This document shows positions 17,431 to 25,912 of a stretch of 34,078 nucleotides of DNA, piece after piece. The translations under genes and the position numbers were made by a program. How positions within the stretch are numbered: position 1 is the first letter of the stretch; every line of letters begins with the position of its first letter. The notes below the pieces were generated by a model. It was given only the letters and a program-made list of their open reading frames with translations, did not search any database and was not told the origin of the DNA. The stretch spans positions 1-34,078 of the forward strand of contig LSCF01000010.1 in assembly GCA_001577025.1 (NCBI GenBank). Direction: 5' to 3'. The stretch is from Fidelibacterota bacterium TCS55. GTDB taxonomy: Bacteria > Fidelibacterota > Marinisomatia > Marinisomatales > TCS55.

Positions 17431-18681
17431 ATGCCCCAATCTGATGTGGTCATCATCGGTGGTGGTGCCATCGGTCTTTCATCCGCCTATTATCTAAACC
17501 GCGCTGGATATAGTGTAACTATTCTGGATGACCAAACACCGGATCAAGTGGGGTCATGCTCTTGGGGGAATGCGGGCATGGTTTGTCCCAGTCACTTCGT
17601 GCCATTGGCGGCCCCCGGTGTAGTAAAGCAAGGTCTTAAATGGCTCATGGATCCGGAAAGTCCATTCTCAATCGAACTTTCTCTCTCATTTGAAATGATC
17701 CAGTGGCTCTGGCAATTTCGGAAAGCCGCTAACCCAACCCATGTGAAAAATAGTGCCAATACCCTACGAGAGTTGGGTATGTTCAGCCGGTCATTATTTA
17801 TAGAATTAGACCAGACTTTAAATTTTGGATTCACCCAAGATGGCATCCTCATGCTCTGCAGTGAAGAAGAGACTCTATCCCATGAATTATCTGTATCCAA
17901 AATGGCCAGAGATATGGGGTTGGATGCGATCGATTTAGACCCTGAAGGTGTGGCGAAAACGGAAACAGGTATGGCCACCGATTTGGCTGGTGGTGTTTAT
18001 TATCCACTGGATTGCCACGTGAATCCGGTCACTTTTTTGTCCGCCATGAAAAACCATTTAAAAGAACAGGGTGTATCTATTCACCATGGAACGTATGTCA
18101 CGGGTATTGATGGAGAAAAAAATAGAATCACCATGGTCCATACTGAAAATGAATCATGGAAAGGAGATCATTTTGTATTGGCTGCGGGTGCCTTTTCATC
18201 CAAACTGATTCATTCACTGGGATTAAAGATGCCGCTCATGGCCGGGAAAGGATACAGCGTTACAATGGATTTACCGACCCAAAAGCCGGCCATCCCAGCC
18301 ATTTTGGTAGAGGCTAGAATTGCGTCCACACCCATGGGGTCGACTTGGCGATTCGGCGGCACCATGACCGTGACCCAGCGGTCGAAAGAAATAAACCAAC
18401 GAAAATTGCACGCCATGCTTCGAGCCGTATCCAACTATTATCCGGAATATGAATATGATTGGACGACCTCACTCGAGCCATGGGTAGGGCTTCGACCCCT
18501 ATCCGCTGACGGGATGCCCTATATTGGCCCATTTGAAAAATATCCCAATCTCATTGCTGCAACGGGCCACGCCATGGTGGGGGTTAGCCTGGCCACAGGG
18601 ACAGGCCATTTAGTGACTGATATTGTTTCTAAGCGGAGACCTGCCATGGATTTATCCAATCTTAGACCGGATCGGTTTTGA
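17431..18681 (+). CDS. DadA-like FAD oxidoreductase, probable cis-4-hydroxy-D-proline dehydrogenase
   Basis: 416 aa. The N terminus holds a dinucleotide-binding motif (VVIIGGGAIGLSSAYYL) and the C terminus the DAO-family signature (GLRPLSADGMPYIGP, then ATGHAMVGV). It belongs to the DadA/glycine-oxidase group that oxidises D-amino acids to imino acids and passes electrons to the respiratory chain. In this operon the substrate should be cis-4-hydroxy-D-proline, giving pyrroline-4-hydroxy-2-carboxylate for the deaminase. It is a single polypeptide, unlike multi-subunit hydroxyproline dehydrogenases. It begins directly after the epimerase stop and ends with TGA. Confidence 0.88.
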   Translation: MPQSDVVIIGGGAIGLSSAYYLNRAGYSVTILDDQTPDQVGSCSWGNAGMVCPSHFVPLAAPGVVKQGLKWLMDPESPFSIELSLSFEMIQWLWQFRKAANPTHVKNSANTLRELGMFSRSLFIELDQTLNFGFTQDGILMLCSEEETLSHELSVSKMARDMGLDAIDLDPEGVAKTETGMATDLAGGVYYPLDCHVNPVTFLSAMKNHLKEQGVSIHHGTYVTGIDGEKNRITMVHTENESWKGDHFVLAAGAFSSKLIHSLGLKMPLMAGKGYSVTMDLPTQKPAIPAILVEARIASTPMGSTWRFGGTMTVTQRSKEINQRKLHAMLRAVSNYYPEYEYDWTTSLEPWVGLRPLSADGMPYIGPFEKYPNLIAATGHAMVGVSLATGTGHLVTDIVSKRRPAMDLSNLRPDRF

Positions 18682-18715
18682 TGTAATTCACTATCCTTTA
18701 TCCGTATATTTCACT

Positions 18716-19360
18716 ATGGTCAAGGTTATTTATATATCATTCTTTTTACTTATGTCCGGTTTATTCGGACAATATCGATCTCCATCAGATTCTCATCAAC
18801 ATCAGTGGGCTCTTCGTATCTACAAGGGGTATGCCACCTATCGACCACTCATGGCTATTATTACCTATGGGGATATGCCGAGAGAAAGACACGATACGGG
18901 TATTCGAGGCATTGATTTAAGTAGAACCATGATCAGAAATTGGCGCGGACTTCCATTGGATTGGAGCCTTCGTGCCGGATTTATTCACCACAATGAAATG
19001 GGGTATCAGCCGGATCATAATCAATATACGCTATTTTTTCAGGGTCATTATTATAGGAGGGTATTGGGGTTCCCAGTAACCTTTTTTATTGGTGAAGGAT
19101 TATCCTATTCAGAATTGGTGCCTTATGTAGAGGGGAGAGAAACCTATCGACTGAGTAACCGAAGATCAAATCTCATGAATTATTTGAACGTGGGCTTTGA
19201 ACTCAAGACATCCCATTTATTCCCTGGGTTGGGATATGATTTTGTCAGCGTGGGATTTGCGGTTTCTCACCGCTCAGGAATATATGAACAGGTTAAATTA
19301 TTCAACAATACCAAAGGGGGCGGAAACTTTGTGACCCTGTTCACAGAATATAAATTCTAA
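18716..19360 (+). CDS. Outer-membrane beta-barrel protein
   Basis: 214 aa from the ATG at 18716; a longer in-frame start inside dadA (18623) would put a signal peptide in the middle of the protein. The signal peptide ends LFGQ. The rest is rich in alternating aromatic strands (TLFFQGHYYRRV, FVSVGFAVSHRSG) and ends in EYKF, a C-terminal aromatic as expected for a barrel inserted by the BAM machinery. HRSGIY and the closing GGNFVTLF recall the lipid A deacylase-like group, but the match is weak. It follows the hydroxyproline operon by 34 nt and might be co-transcribed. Confidence 0.65.
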   Translation: MVKVIYISFFLLMSGLFGQYRSPSDSHQHQWALRIYKGYATYRPLMAIITYGDMPRERHDTGIRGIDLSRTMIRNWRGLPLDWSLRAGFIHHNEMGYQPDHNQYTLFFQGHYYRRVLGFPVTFFIGEGLSYSELVPYVEGRETYRLSNRRSNLMNYLNVGFELKTSHLFPGLGYDFVSVGFAVSHRSGIYEQVKLFNNTKGGGNFVTLFTEYKF

Positions 19361-19398
19361 CCTCTATCTTATCCGGATGTAAATTCGGTTCTTTAAAA

Positions 19399-19734
19399 AT
19401 GCGAATCTTCATGCGGAATCAAATCAAACACTTTCTTCTCATCCTCATTATTGTTTCAGGATTGACCTATAGTCAATCAACGGCCATCTATTTTAGTGCA
19501 TTGAAGATGGGGGATGATGTCCGTACTTCTGGGGAATATTGACAGAAACAAAATTATGGGTTGCATGCCATCGAATTGGATTTGGGAAAAAAGGACACAA
19601 TATTCATCGCCATTCATGGATATGGCTCCCGAGCCTATGAATGGGTTTATGACCTGAGGCAAATATCTCTGATCCAACGCCAGACTTATTATTTTCGAAA
19701 CGATTGGGAGTATTGCCCAAGCACCATTACCTAA
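19399..19734 (+). pseudogene. Decayed secreted alpha/beta hydrolase fragment
   Basis: One frame gives a signal peptide (KHFLLILIIVSGLTYSQ) and then, after an in-frame TGA at 19540-19542, continues as DTIFIAIHGYGSRAYEWVYDL and YYFRNDWEYCPS before TAA. The HGYGS region is the oxyanion-hole strand of alpha/beta hydrolases. The nucleophile elbow and all later parts are missing. TGA probably replaced a TGG (GEYWQKQ reads naturally). Internal stop plus truncation make this a remnant. TGA also ends intact genes here (18681, 32773), so recoding is unlikely. Confidence 0.75.
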
Positions 19735-19780
19735 GTTATGGATTAATATATGAAAATAGAAAATTAGAAAGAGGAATTCA

Positions 19781-20251
19781 ATGAACTACACGAAACAATC
19801 TTATGACTTTGAAAATCTAAACCCATGGTTGACTTTCCTGCGGGATGATTTGGATTTAAAAGGTGTCGCTATGGGGTTGGCGCGTATCCCTGAGGGAAAA
19901 GGATATACATTTATGCACCAGCATGAAGAACAAGAAGAAGTATATGTGGTTATTATGGGGAGAGGGATTATGTACGTGGATGGCGAAATTTTGAATATGT
20001 ATCCCGGTGATATTATTAAAGTAGATCCAGAAGGCAAGCGGTGCATTAAAGCGGACGATGATACTGAATTGGTGTGCATGATTATTGGGGCGGTTCCTGC
20101 CAAAGGATATCCCAAAAAAAACGTATCAAAAACATTGATTGATGACGGTCTTCCTGATTGGGAAAATTTGCCCCCTTGGTATGAAGGGAATGAAAAGATC
20201 GTTGAAATCAATAAAAAGATTAGGGCTCAACGGGAAGAAGGGAAATCCTAA
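19781..20251 (+). CDS. Cupin-domain protein
   Basis: 156 aa. A single small beta-barrel with the cupin motif 1 pattern HQHEEQEEVYVVIMGRG (H46, H48, E52/E53) and motif 2 at MYPGDIIKVDP, so it probably binds one metal. A charged tail (KIVEINKKIRAQREEG) follows. Such proteins include sugar isomerases, dioxygenases and ligand sensors; nothing here selects among them. GAGGAATTCA precedes the ATG. Its stop overlaps the next start (TAATG). Confidence 0.8.
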   Translation: MNYTKQSYDFENLNPWLTFLRDDLDLKGVAMGLARIPEGKGYTFMHQHEEQEEVYVVIMGRGIMYVDGEILNMYPGDIIKVDPEGKRCIKADDDTELVCMIIGAVPAKGYPKKNVSKTLIDDGLPDWENLPPWYEGNEKIVEINKKIRAQREEGKS

Positions 20252-20733
20252 TGGCTCTAACTGTGACAGAGCGATTAAAGTATAATCTTTATCTATGGTA
20301 TTTTAGTCTGACTCAGGTCAGGCTTATTCATTACTGCCGCCCAAAAATTCATGATATAACTGAGGATGGGGTGACCCTGTTCATGCCCTTGGATCGGCGA
20401 ACACGTAACCATGTGAAATCCATGTATATCGGCGCCATGGTGGTGGGGGTAGATATGGTGGCGGGATTCACTGCCATGCTGAAAATTCGCAAATCTAAGC
20501 GGAATGTGATTTTAATCTTCAAAGATTTGAATGCTGAATTTTTTAAGCGGGCAGAAGGGGATGTTCATTATATATGCAAAGAAGGGAAGGCCATAGAAGC
20601 TGCAGTTGAAGAAACCCTTCGCACAGGAGAAAGGGTGAACTTGCCTGTGCCCGTCATAGCCACCGTGCCCGATAAATTTGGTGATGAGCCAGTGGCGAAG
20701 TTCAGTATAACACTGTCTATGAAAGAAAAATAG
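20251..20733 (+). CDS. DUF4442 hotdog-fold protein
   Basis: 160 aa. The pattern RNHVKSMYIGAMVVGVDMVAGF, followed by strands and an FKDLNAEFFKRAEGD segment, fits DUF4442, a hotdog-fold family related to acyl-CoA thioesterases. It might hydrolyse or bind an acyl-CoA; activity is unproven. It is translationally linked to the cupin gene (one-base overlap) and 10 nt from the transporter gene. Confidence 0.75.
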   Translation: MALTVTERLKYNLYLWYFSLTQVRLIHYCRPKIHDITEDGVTLFMPLDRRTRNHVKSMYIGAMVVGVDMVAGFTAMLKIRKSKRNVILIFKDLNAEFFKRAEGDVHYICKEGKAIEAAVEETLRTGERVNLPVPVIATVPDKFGDEPVAKFSITLSMKEK

Positions 20734-20743
20734 AAGTTTCTCC

Positions 20744-21580
20744 ATGAAATCACCTTCCTCCGCCTATATCTTACTCATCGGTGCGGCCTTGCTGTGGAGC
20801 CTTGGGGGGCTTTTTATTAAATTGGTTGATCTCCACCCAGTGGCCATTACAGGGATTCGAAGTCTTGGTGCCGCCACTGTTTTTCTCCTTTATATCAAAA
20901 AGCCGAAGTGGTATTGGCGGCCTTATTTTATCGGAGGGATTCTTGCCTATAGCGCTATGGTCATACTCTACGTGATTTCAATTCGATTGACTACGGCAGC
21001 CAATGCCATCTTTTTGGAATTCACTGCACCGGTTTGGGTAATCATTTTTGGCTATTTCATTTTAAAAGAAAAAGTGACAATCTTCGATGTAGGCATAATG
21101 GCCATTATTTTTATCGGTATGGGATTGTTTTTTATGGATGAACTTTCCTTCACTGGTTTCTGGGGTAATATCATGGCATTGGTCGCCGGTGTTTGTTTGG
21201 CCCTGGTGACTGTTATATTGAGAAAGGAAAAAGAAGGTGCATATGAAATTGTCTTATTTGGAAATGGGATCACCGCATTAATCTGTCTGCCCTTTATGGT
21301 AGATGGATGGCAAAGCCATCTTATTAATGATTGGATCATGATATTTTTCTTGGGTGTATTCCAATTGGGTATTCCATATGTCATGTATACCACTGCATTG
21401 AAGTATGTACCGGCCATAGATGCCATTTTAGTTGGCATGATTGAACCCATATTGAATCCGGTTTGGGTGTTCTTGTTTATCGGCGAAAGGATGGGAGACT
21501 GGGCTTTTGTCGGCGGCGTGCTGGTCTTAGGCGGATCTCTGGGGCGCAGTTATTTAAAATATAAGCACAGCCGTAATTAG
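20744..21580 (+). CDS. EamA-family (DMT) transporter
   Basis: 278 aa with about ten membrane helices forming two EamA repeats (about 8-135 and 145-272). The second repeat ends EPILNPVWVFLFIGE, the usual EamA signature. Members export amino acids, nucleotides or metabolites across the inner membrane. The substrate is unknown. It is the third gene of a short operon with the cupin and DUF4442 genes. Confidence 0.88.
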   Translation: MKSPSSAYILLIGAALLWSLGGLFIKLVDLHPVAITGIRSLGAATVFLLYIKKPKWYWRPYFIGGILAYSAMVILYVISIRLTTAANAIFLEFTAPVWVIIFGYFILKEKVTIFDVGIMAIIFIGMGLFFMDELSFTGFWGNIMALVAGVCLALVTVILRKEKEGAYEIVLFGNGITALICLPFMVDGWQSHLINDWIMIFFLGVFQLGIPYVMYTTALKYVPAIDAILVGMIEPILNPVWVFLFIGERMGDWAFVGGVLVLGGSLGRSYLKYKHSRN

Positions 21581-21725
21581 ATAATTTAACCAGCCGAAGA
21601 CCGCCAACCCCATGCTCGATCATCAGATATTTGGGCATGACGATGTCGTTTGGTTTGTTTTTATTCCACCCCAGCATAGCTAACTTTAATCAATGAATCA
21701 AAGAAGTCTAAAATAGGAAAACTCC

Positions 21726-21926
21726 ATGACAGGTACGGTAAAAGAATATAATCAAATTAAAGGATTCGGATTTATTTCAGGGGATGATGGCGAAGATTAT
21801 TTCGTCCATGTATATGGTCTAGGGCCGAAACTGAAGAAATTCGGATTAAGAGAAGGCCAGCGTGTGGCTTTTGATGTGGACTTCGATATGAAGGGGGATA
21901 AGGCGATAAATGTTCGACCCGGTTGA
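21726..21926 (+). CDS. Cold-shock domain protein
   Basis: 66 aa, the normal length for a single cold-shock domain. RNP1 is KGFGFISGD and RNP2 is DYFVHV, giving the five-stranded OB fold that binds single-stranded RNA or DNA. The N terminus is TGTVKEYN rather than the usual GTVKWFN, and YGLGPKLKKFG replaces the common SAI..GFK loop, so it is a divergent member. Upstream, 21581-21725 shows no gene I can support. Confidence 0.9.
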   Translation: MTGTVKEYNQIKGFGFISGDDGEDYFVHVYGLGPKLKKFGLREGQRVAFDVDFDMKGDKAINVRPG

Positions 21927-22090
21927 TTTATTTTAGATAGATAATCTGCTGGGTCAATAATGACCCCATCACTTCTAATTGTAGAATCTAAGTTCCAGAG
22001 GACTAACCCTTTGGTGCAATTTGCCATTCATGATAGCCCGGTCCCTTTATTCCTAGATTCTGTGTCAAAACCATTTTATTTTAAAAAATA

Positions 22091-23779
22091 TTATCGCTTA
22101 AATCGAATGCCTTGATCTTCGTTCATGAAAATCCAAGCAACTACTTTTCCAATATTAAGCGGTTGGTCAAGATCCCAATATTGAGACCCATGAACATACT
22201 GTGAACTTGTATCTTGTTTGGGCAATGATTCTACCCAATCAATAATTTGCTCCACTCTGTCACTCCAACGGATTAGATTGTTTATACGAAGGTCTATCCA
22301 TCCTCCATCAGCCCATTGGTTTAGTTGATTTTGGGTTATATCCATGGATCCGGACTCATGTTTTGTAGGTATTTTTACTTCGGGTCCTCTTAAAAATGTT
22401 TTACCATCTCCCATCAAAATCGGGATACCAATGGACAATGCATGGGATCGGAATTTTTCATTTTCTTTAACAAATTTTTCCGCCTTTTCTTGCAGTTCTT
22501 GTGAGTCTTTTATGGTAATACATTTTAAATCACCACAAATTTTATTTAATAAGTGTGCTTCATAAAGCAATTTTGATAATCGTGGTGGACCTAAAATTTC
22601 AAAAGCAACACTTTCAGATTCATGAACCTGTTTGAGCTTTTCTAATTGTTCCATGGCCTGATGGCGCATATAACCAGCTCGATAGGTTGGACCCATAATT
22701 GAATTATCTAGCCCATTTATAATGTCATGTCCTGTGCTATCACCCAAAATTTCCAAAATAACATTTTCAGCAATTTCTTCTGGGGTTACAAACTCCATCT
22801 GGCCAACAGCGGTAATTGTTTCAAATTCACCCGACGAAAAAATGCCATTCTCACCTGTGTCAATGTAGACCGATTTTAAATTTTCATTTAAATCAACCCA
22901 ATTTTGCTGACCTGATTTTCGAAACTTGGATGTAATTGTTTCTGCTTGGTCGGGTGGGCAATCATAAAGCCGAATGGGTTTCCCATGTTTTTTAATTTCA
23001 TCATGACCTATGCTTTTCCATGCGATTGCAGCTGCAGGTTTCACTTCTTTGCATATTGGACCACCTGGGGTTCGCCCCATGAGAAATAATAACATGGTGT
23101 GGGCTCCGGCCAAGGATGATTTACTGAGTAAGACGCGAGACGGTTTTTCTTCACTATGAGTATAGGGGATGTTAAGGCCCATTCCACCCGTACCTGTAGT
23201 TCCTATTTTAATATAAATACCTGTTTTATTATTCACCATACTTTGGTGTAATATTTGGATATGGCGGATGATTTGCGGAATATAAAGTGTTGTAAGCAGT
23301 TTCTCGACATCCGCTTTTGGGATTGAGCCACGTTCATCCTGAATAGCTGTTTTTAAGTTAAAATAACTATCATAAACATCCTGGTATGCCAATGCTGTAG
23401 ACGTATTAATTGAATCAATTATTATATGTGGTTTATGTTTGGAAATTAGCTGGTATAAAAATGAATGTTCTAAAATATCATCCGTGAATGTTTCTAGATT
23501 GTCTACCAACAATTGTTGTCGTGTTTCTTCTTGTTCCAAAAGAATAGTTCTAGATAAATTTTTCAAGGATTCTCTTACAAAAATATTTCCCCATTCAGGA
23601 ATAAACTCAACGTTGGGATACAACTTTTCCATAGCATCACATGCATCCTTTGCTTCTGATTTCAACAAAGAAAGTATAATAACTGTACTGGGTTTATATT
23701 CATTTAACTTATGAAGAACGGCAGTACCTACCAGTCCCCATCCACCTAAAAGTAATACTTTTTTCTGACGGATATCCAT
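22091..23779 (-). CDS. Large SDR-like Rossmann protein of the 2-oxoacid operon
   Basis: 562 aa. The N terminus has a nucleotide-binding motif (VLLLGGWGLVGTAVL, GxxGxxG at about residues 12-18) as in extended short-chain dehydrogenases. A region with GTTGTGGMGLN, PYTHSEEKPSRV and LLSKSSLAGAH (about 192-225) could hold the substrate site, but I cannot point to a standard YxxxK pair. The C-terminal 200 residues match no family I recognise, and the whole is about twice the size of a plain SDR. It is the last gene of the operon, starting directly after the phosphotransacylase stop, with AGGTTAA as ribosome site. A role in reducing or modifying the acyl or 2-oxo intermediates is only a guess. Confidence 0.7.
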   Translation of the reverse strand: MDIRQKKVLLLGGWGLVGTAVLHKLNEYKPSTVIILSLLKSEAKDACDAMEKLYPNVEFIPEWGNIFVRESLKNLSRTILLEQEETRQQLLVDNLETFTDDILEHSFLYQLISKHKPHIIIDSINTSTALAYQDVYDSYFNLKTAIQDERGSIPKADVEKLLTTLYIPQIIRHIQILHQSMVNNKTGIYIKIGTTGTGGMGLNIPYTHSEEKPSRVLLSKSSLAGAHTMLLFLMGRTPGGPICKEVKPAAAIAWKSIGHDEIKKHGKPIRLYDCPPDQAETITSKFRKSGQQNWVDLNENLKSVYIDTGENGIFSSGEFETITAVGQMEFVTPEEIAENVILEILGDSTGHDIINGLDNSIMGPTYRAGYMRHQAMEQLEKLKQVHESESVAFEILGPPRLSKLLYEAHLLNKICGDLKCITIKDSQELQEKAEKFVKENEKFRSHALSIGIPILMGDGKTFLRGPEVKIPTKHESGSMDITQNQLNQWADGGWIDLRINNLIRWSDRVEQIIDWVESLPKQDTSSQYVHGSQYWDLDQPLNIGKVVAWIFMNEDQGIRFKR

Positions 23780-24604
23780 TTAACCTCCGGATAAAAATGT
23801 GCCTAGTGCCATCGAATTTAATCGAGTTGATTTATCATCAGATCTTGATAATAAAATAATTGGAATACTTGCTCCCATGATAATGCCACCCACTTCTGCA
23901 TTTCCAAGCGCTATAAGTGCTTTCACAATATGATTGGTGGCAGTAATTGATGGCCCAACGAAAATATCTGTTTCCCCAGCAATAGAAGAAGCAATCCCCT
24001 TTCGTTCTGCAGAAGTCGAAGAGAGTGCTACATCTAAAGCAATTGGTCCTTCAATCGTGATTCCGTCTTCATGGGTAAAAATGTTTTTCAATTCATGCGC
24101 CATCAATGTTTCTGGAAGTTGGTTCATCAATTTTTCTACCAATGTTAATAATGCAATTTGTGGATGTGTGTTACCTAGTGATTTTGATAATGAAATTGCA
24201 TTTTGAATCATAGATATTAGAACATCTTGTGTAAGCTCAATGTTGACGCCGCCATCAGTCCATAACATTAATTTCTCATATGCTGGTGATTCCATCACGG
24301 CCACATGTGACAGTCTATTCATCACTGGAATCCCTGTTGAAGATAAAATTCCCTTTAGAAGAGTTGTTGTGCTTATATCTCCCTTCATAATGAGAGAACA
24401 TTGACCTGAATGAATTGCTTGAATTGCTTGTTGGGTTGCATTCACATCATTTTCATCTTTAAAATAATATGGATCAACCCAGCCATTATCTCTGGCAATT
24501 TTGACAGAATCAATCACCATAGATTTTTTCGGTTGAACCACGGCTAAACCAATGGGCTTTCTGGATTTTAAATGGCTTTTTAATTGGTTAAACGTTTTAA
24601 TCAT
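23780..24604 (-). CDS. ptb: Phosphate butyryltransferase-like phosphotransacylase
   Basis: 274 aa of the phosphate acetyl/butyryltransferase family. Visible are MKGDISTTTLLKGIL (about 78-92), SHVAVMESP, and near the C terminus EVGGIIMGASIPIILLSRSD. It would convert acyl-CoA plus phosphate to acyl-phosphate plus CoA. It overlaps the butyrate kinase stop by 4 nt (ATGA), the standard ptb-buk arrangement, so the pair makes ATP from acyl-CoA. With the oxidoreductase upstream, branched-chain acyl-CoA (isobutyryl, isovaleryl) are the likely substrates. Confidence 0.88.
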   Translation of the reverse strand: MIKTFNQLKSHLKSRKPIGLAVVQPKKSMVIDSVKIARDNGWVDPYYFKDENDVNATQQAIQAIHSGQCSLIMKGDISTTTLLKGILSSTGIPVMNRLSHVAVMESPAYEKLMLWTDGGVNIELTQDVLISMIQNAISLSKSLGNTHPQIALLTLVEKLMNQLPETLMAHELKNIFTHEDGITIEGPIALDVALSSTSAERKGIASSIAGETDIFVGPSITATNHIVKALIALGNAEVGGIIMGASIPIILLSRSDDKSTRLNSMALGTFLSGG

Positions 24605-25638
24605 GAATACTGTTTGGGTTTTTCTTGATGGTTTAGAACCCGTAATACGCCCTCACAAAGTGCTTCCAATTCGAATGATCCGGGATAAATAAATATTGGT
24701 TTTATAAACTCTAATTTTTCTTTCAACTTTGATTGCAATATTGGAGAATGACTCAATCCACCTGTTAAAATTACTCCATAACAATTCCCATTTAACACAC
24801 CGTAGCCACTCCCGACTTCCTTCACAATTTGATATACCATTGCTTCAAAGATAGATATGGCTTTTGAATCTCTTTTTAAGATTTGTTTTTCAATAAGTTT
24901 AAAGTTATTCGTACCAAGATACCCTTTTAATCCACACTGTTTGCTTAAGAATTTCTCAATCTCTTTTTTTGAATATTCATTTTGATATACCAGAGATAAA
25001 AGTCCTGCGATTGGCATGGCACCTGCCCGTTCAATAGAAAAGGGCCCCATTCCCAGTAAGGCATCATTTACATCAATAATTTTGCCACCTTGGACAACAG
25101 CAATGGAAAACCCGCCTCCTAAATGGCACACAATCATTGAAGTAGTTTTTGGATCTTTTTCGAGTTGAGAACATGCCTTTCTAAAACAATATTTGATATT
25201 TAAAGCATGGCTTCGGCTTTTTCGCTCAATGCCCGGGACCCCTGATATACGGGCAACTGGGGGAAAATCATCTGTTGTAACTGGCTCAACAATATAGGAA
25301 TTAACATTAAATTGTTTTGATAAAGATGATGCTACCATTGCACCAAGATTGGATGCGTGTGTTCCATATTTCCCAACTGATAAATCGTCTATCATGGTTT
25401 GGTTTACTTTATATACACCACCGGGAACAGGTTTTAATAATCCACCACGGGCTGCAATTGCGTCAAGATGATTGATTTCAGCTTCAGCCATTAATTGTTG
25501 AAACCGAGGTTCTATTTGGTCAACAATTTCAGGCGGTAGATTTTGGGAAGAATGATCAACTTTTTTTGACCAAATATTTTTTGTTTGGTTAAAGTACCCG
25601 ATTTCAGTGGATGTAGATCCGGGATTTATTGCAAGAAT
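24601..25638 (-). CDS. buk: Butyrate kinase with non-canonical start
   Basis: An acetate/butyrate kinase of the ASKHA fold. From the first ATG (25491) the protein would be 296 aa and lack the phosphate-1 loop. The same frame upstream reads ILAINPGSTSTEIGYFNQTK, the expected kinase N terminus, so the gene must start earlier. Between the in-frame TAG (25656-25654) and that motif no ATG, GTG or TTG exists. AGGAGG (25655-25650) leaves ATT at 25638 as the best candidate (11 nt), giving 345 aa, close to the family's usual 355. Other motifs: CHLGGGFSIAVVQGG (phosphate 2) and GVILTGGLSHSP (adenosine). It forms ATP from acyl-phosphate. A one-base error in the T6 run is the alternative. Confidence 0.85.
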   Translation of the reverse strand: MLAINPGSTSTEIGYFNQTKNIWSKKVDHSSQNLPPEIVDQIEPRFQQLMAEAEINHLDAIAARGGLLKPVPGGVYKVNQTMIDDLSVGKYGTHASNLGAMVASSLSKQFNVNSYIVEPVTTDDFPPVARISGVPGIERKSRSHALNIKYCFRKACSQLEKDPKTTSMIVCHLGGGFSIAVVQGGKIIDVNDALLGMGPFSIERAGAMPIAGLLSLVYQNEYSKKEIEKFLSKQCGLKGYLGTNNFKLIEKQILKRDSKAISIFEAMVYQIVKEVGSGYGVLNGNCYGVILTGGLSHSPILQSKLKEKLEFIKPIFIYPGSFELEALCEGVLRVLNHQEKPKQYS

Positions 25639-25649
25639 AAAAAAGGCTA

Positions 25650-25655
25650 CCTCCT
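25650..25655 (-). promoter_or_regulatory. Shine-Dalgarno for buk overlapping the upstream stop
   Basis: AGGAGG on the minus strand overlaps the TAG of the ferritin-like gene. No standard start codon follows in the kinase frame, so this site is the main evidence for starting buk at or near the ATT at 25638. The upstream gene is in the same frame, so ribosomes ending there could reinitiate. Confidence 0.7.
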
Positions 25656-25911
25656 AATACTGGGAGTCGAATGATTCCTGAACACCCAATACGGAAAAAT
25701 GGTCTGCTTCCATTTCTTCCAATTTTTTTCTGAGTTCTTGATAGTGCTCATCTTCCTTCGTCGCCATTTGAAGTAAAAATGCTTTTACGTGTGGATCGGC
25801 TGTTCTACATACAGCTTTTCTATAAAATGCAGCTGCGAATTCTTCTTCTTGCATTGCATAGAGCAAAATATCTTCAATGGTTGTTGTTGGTGTTATGACG
25901 AGTGGATCCAT
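25654..25911 (-). CDS. Small ferritin-like (rubrerythrin-type) protein
   Basis: 85 aa from the ATG at 25911, which has GGAGG 7 nt upstream; an earlier in-frame ATG overlaps that site. Helix one carries AMQEEEFAAAFYRKAV and helix two FLLQMATKEDEHYQELRKKLEEM. The E...E / E..H spacing is what a rubrerythrin-type diiron helix pair shows. At half the usual four-helix length it would have to dimerise. It lies between the oxidoreductase gamma subunit and butyrate kinase, in frame with the kinase and overlapping nothing else. An oxygen- or peroxide-protective role for the ferredoxin oxidoreductase is plausible but inferred. Confidence 0.75.
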   Translation of the reverse strand: MDPLVITPTTTIEDILLYAMQEEEFAAAFYRKAVCRTADPHVKAFLLQMATKEDEHYQELRKKLEEMEADHFSVLGVQESFDSQY

Positions 25912-25912
25912 T

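Noticed and set aside
19540-19542. TGA read as tryptophan (genetic code change)
   Set aside because: TGA terminates intact genes in the same window (18679-18681, 32771-32773), and the fragment is also truncated.
19801-20211. 136-aa minus-strand ORF opposite the cupin gene
   Set aside because: Low-complexity serine/proline-rich antisense shadow of an obvious cupin.
21052-21450. 132-aa minus-strand ORF opposite the EamA gene
   Set aside because: Antisense shadow of a membrane protein; no ribosome site or family pattern.
21477-21677. 66-aa minus-strand ORF partly in the gap before the cold-shock gene
   Set aside because: The part outside EamA reads plausibly but has no ribosome site or recognised motif, and the rest is antisense to EamA.
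21951-21966. Short hairpin GGGTCA/TGACCC after the cold-shock gene
   Set aside because: Six-base stem with no T-tract; too weak to call a terminator.
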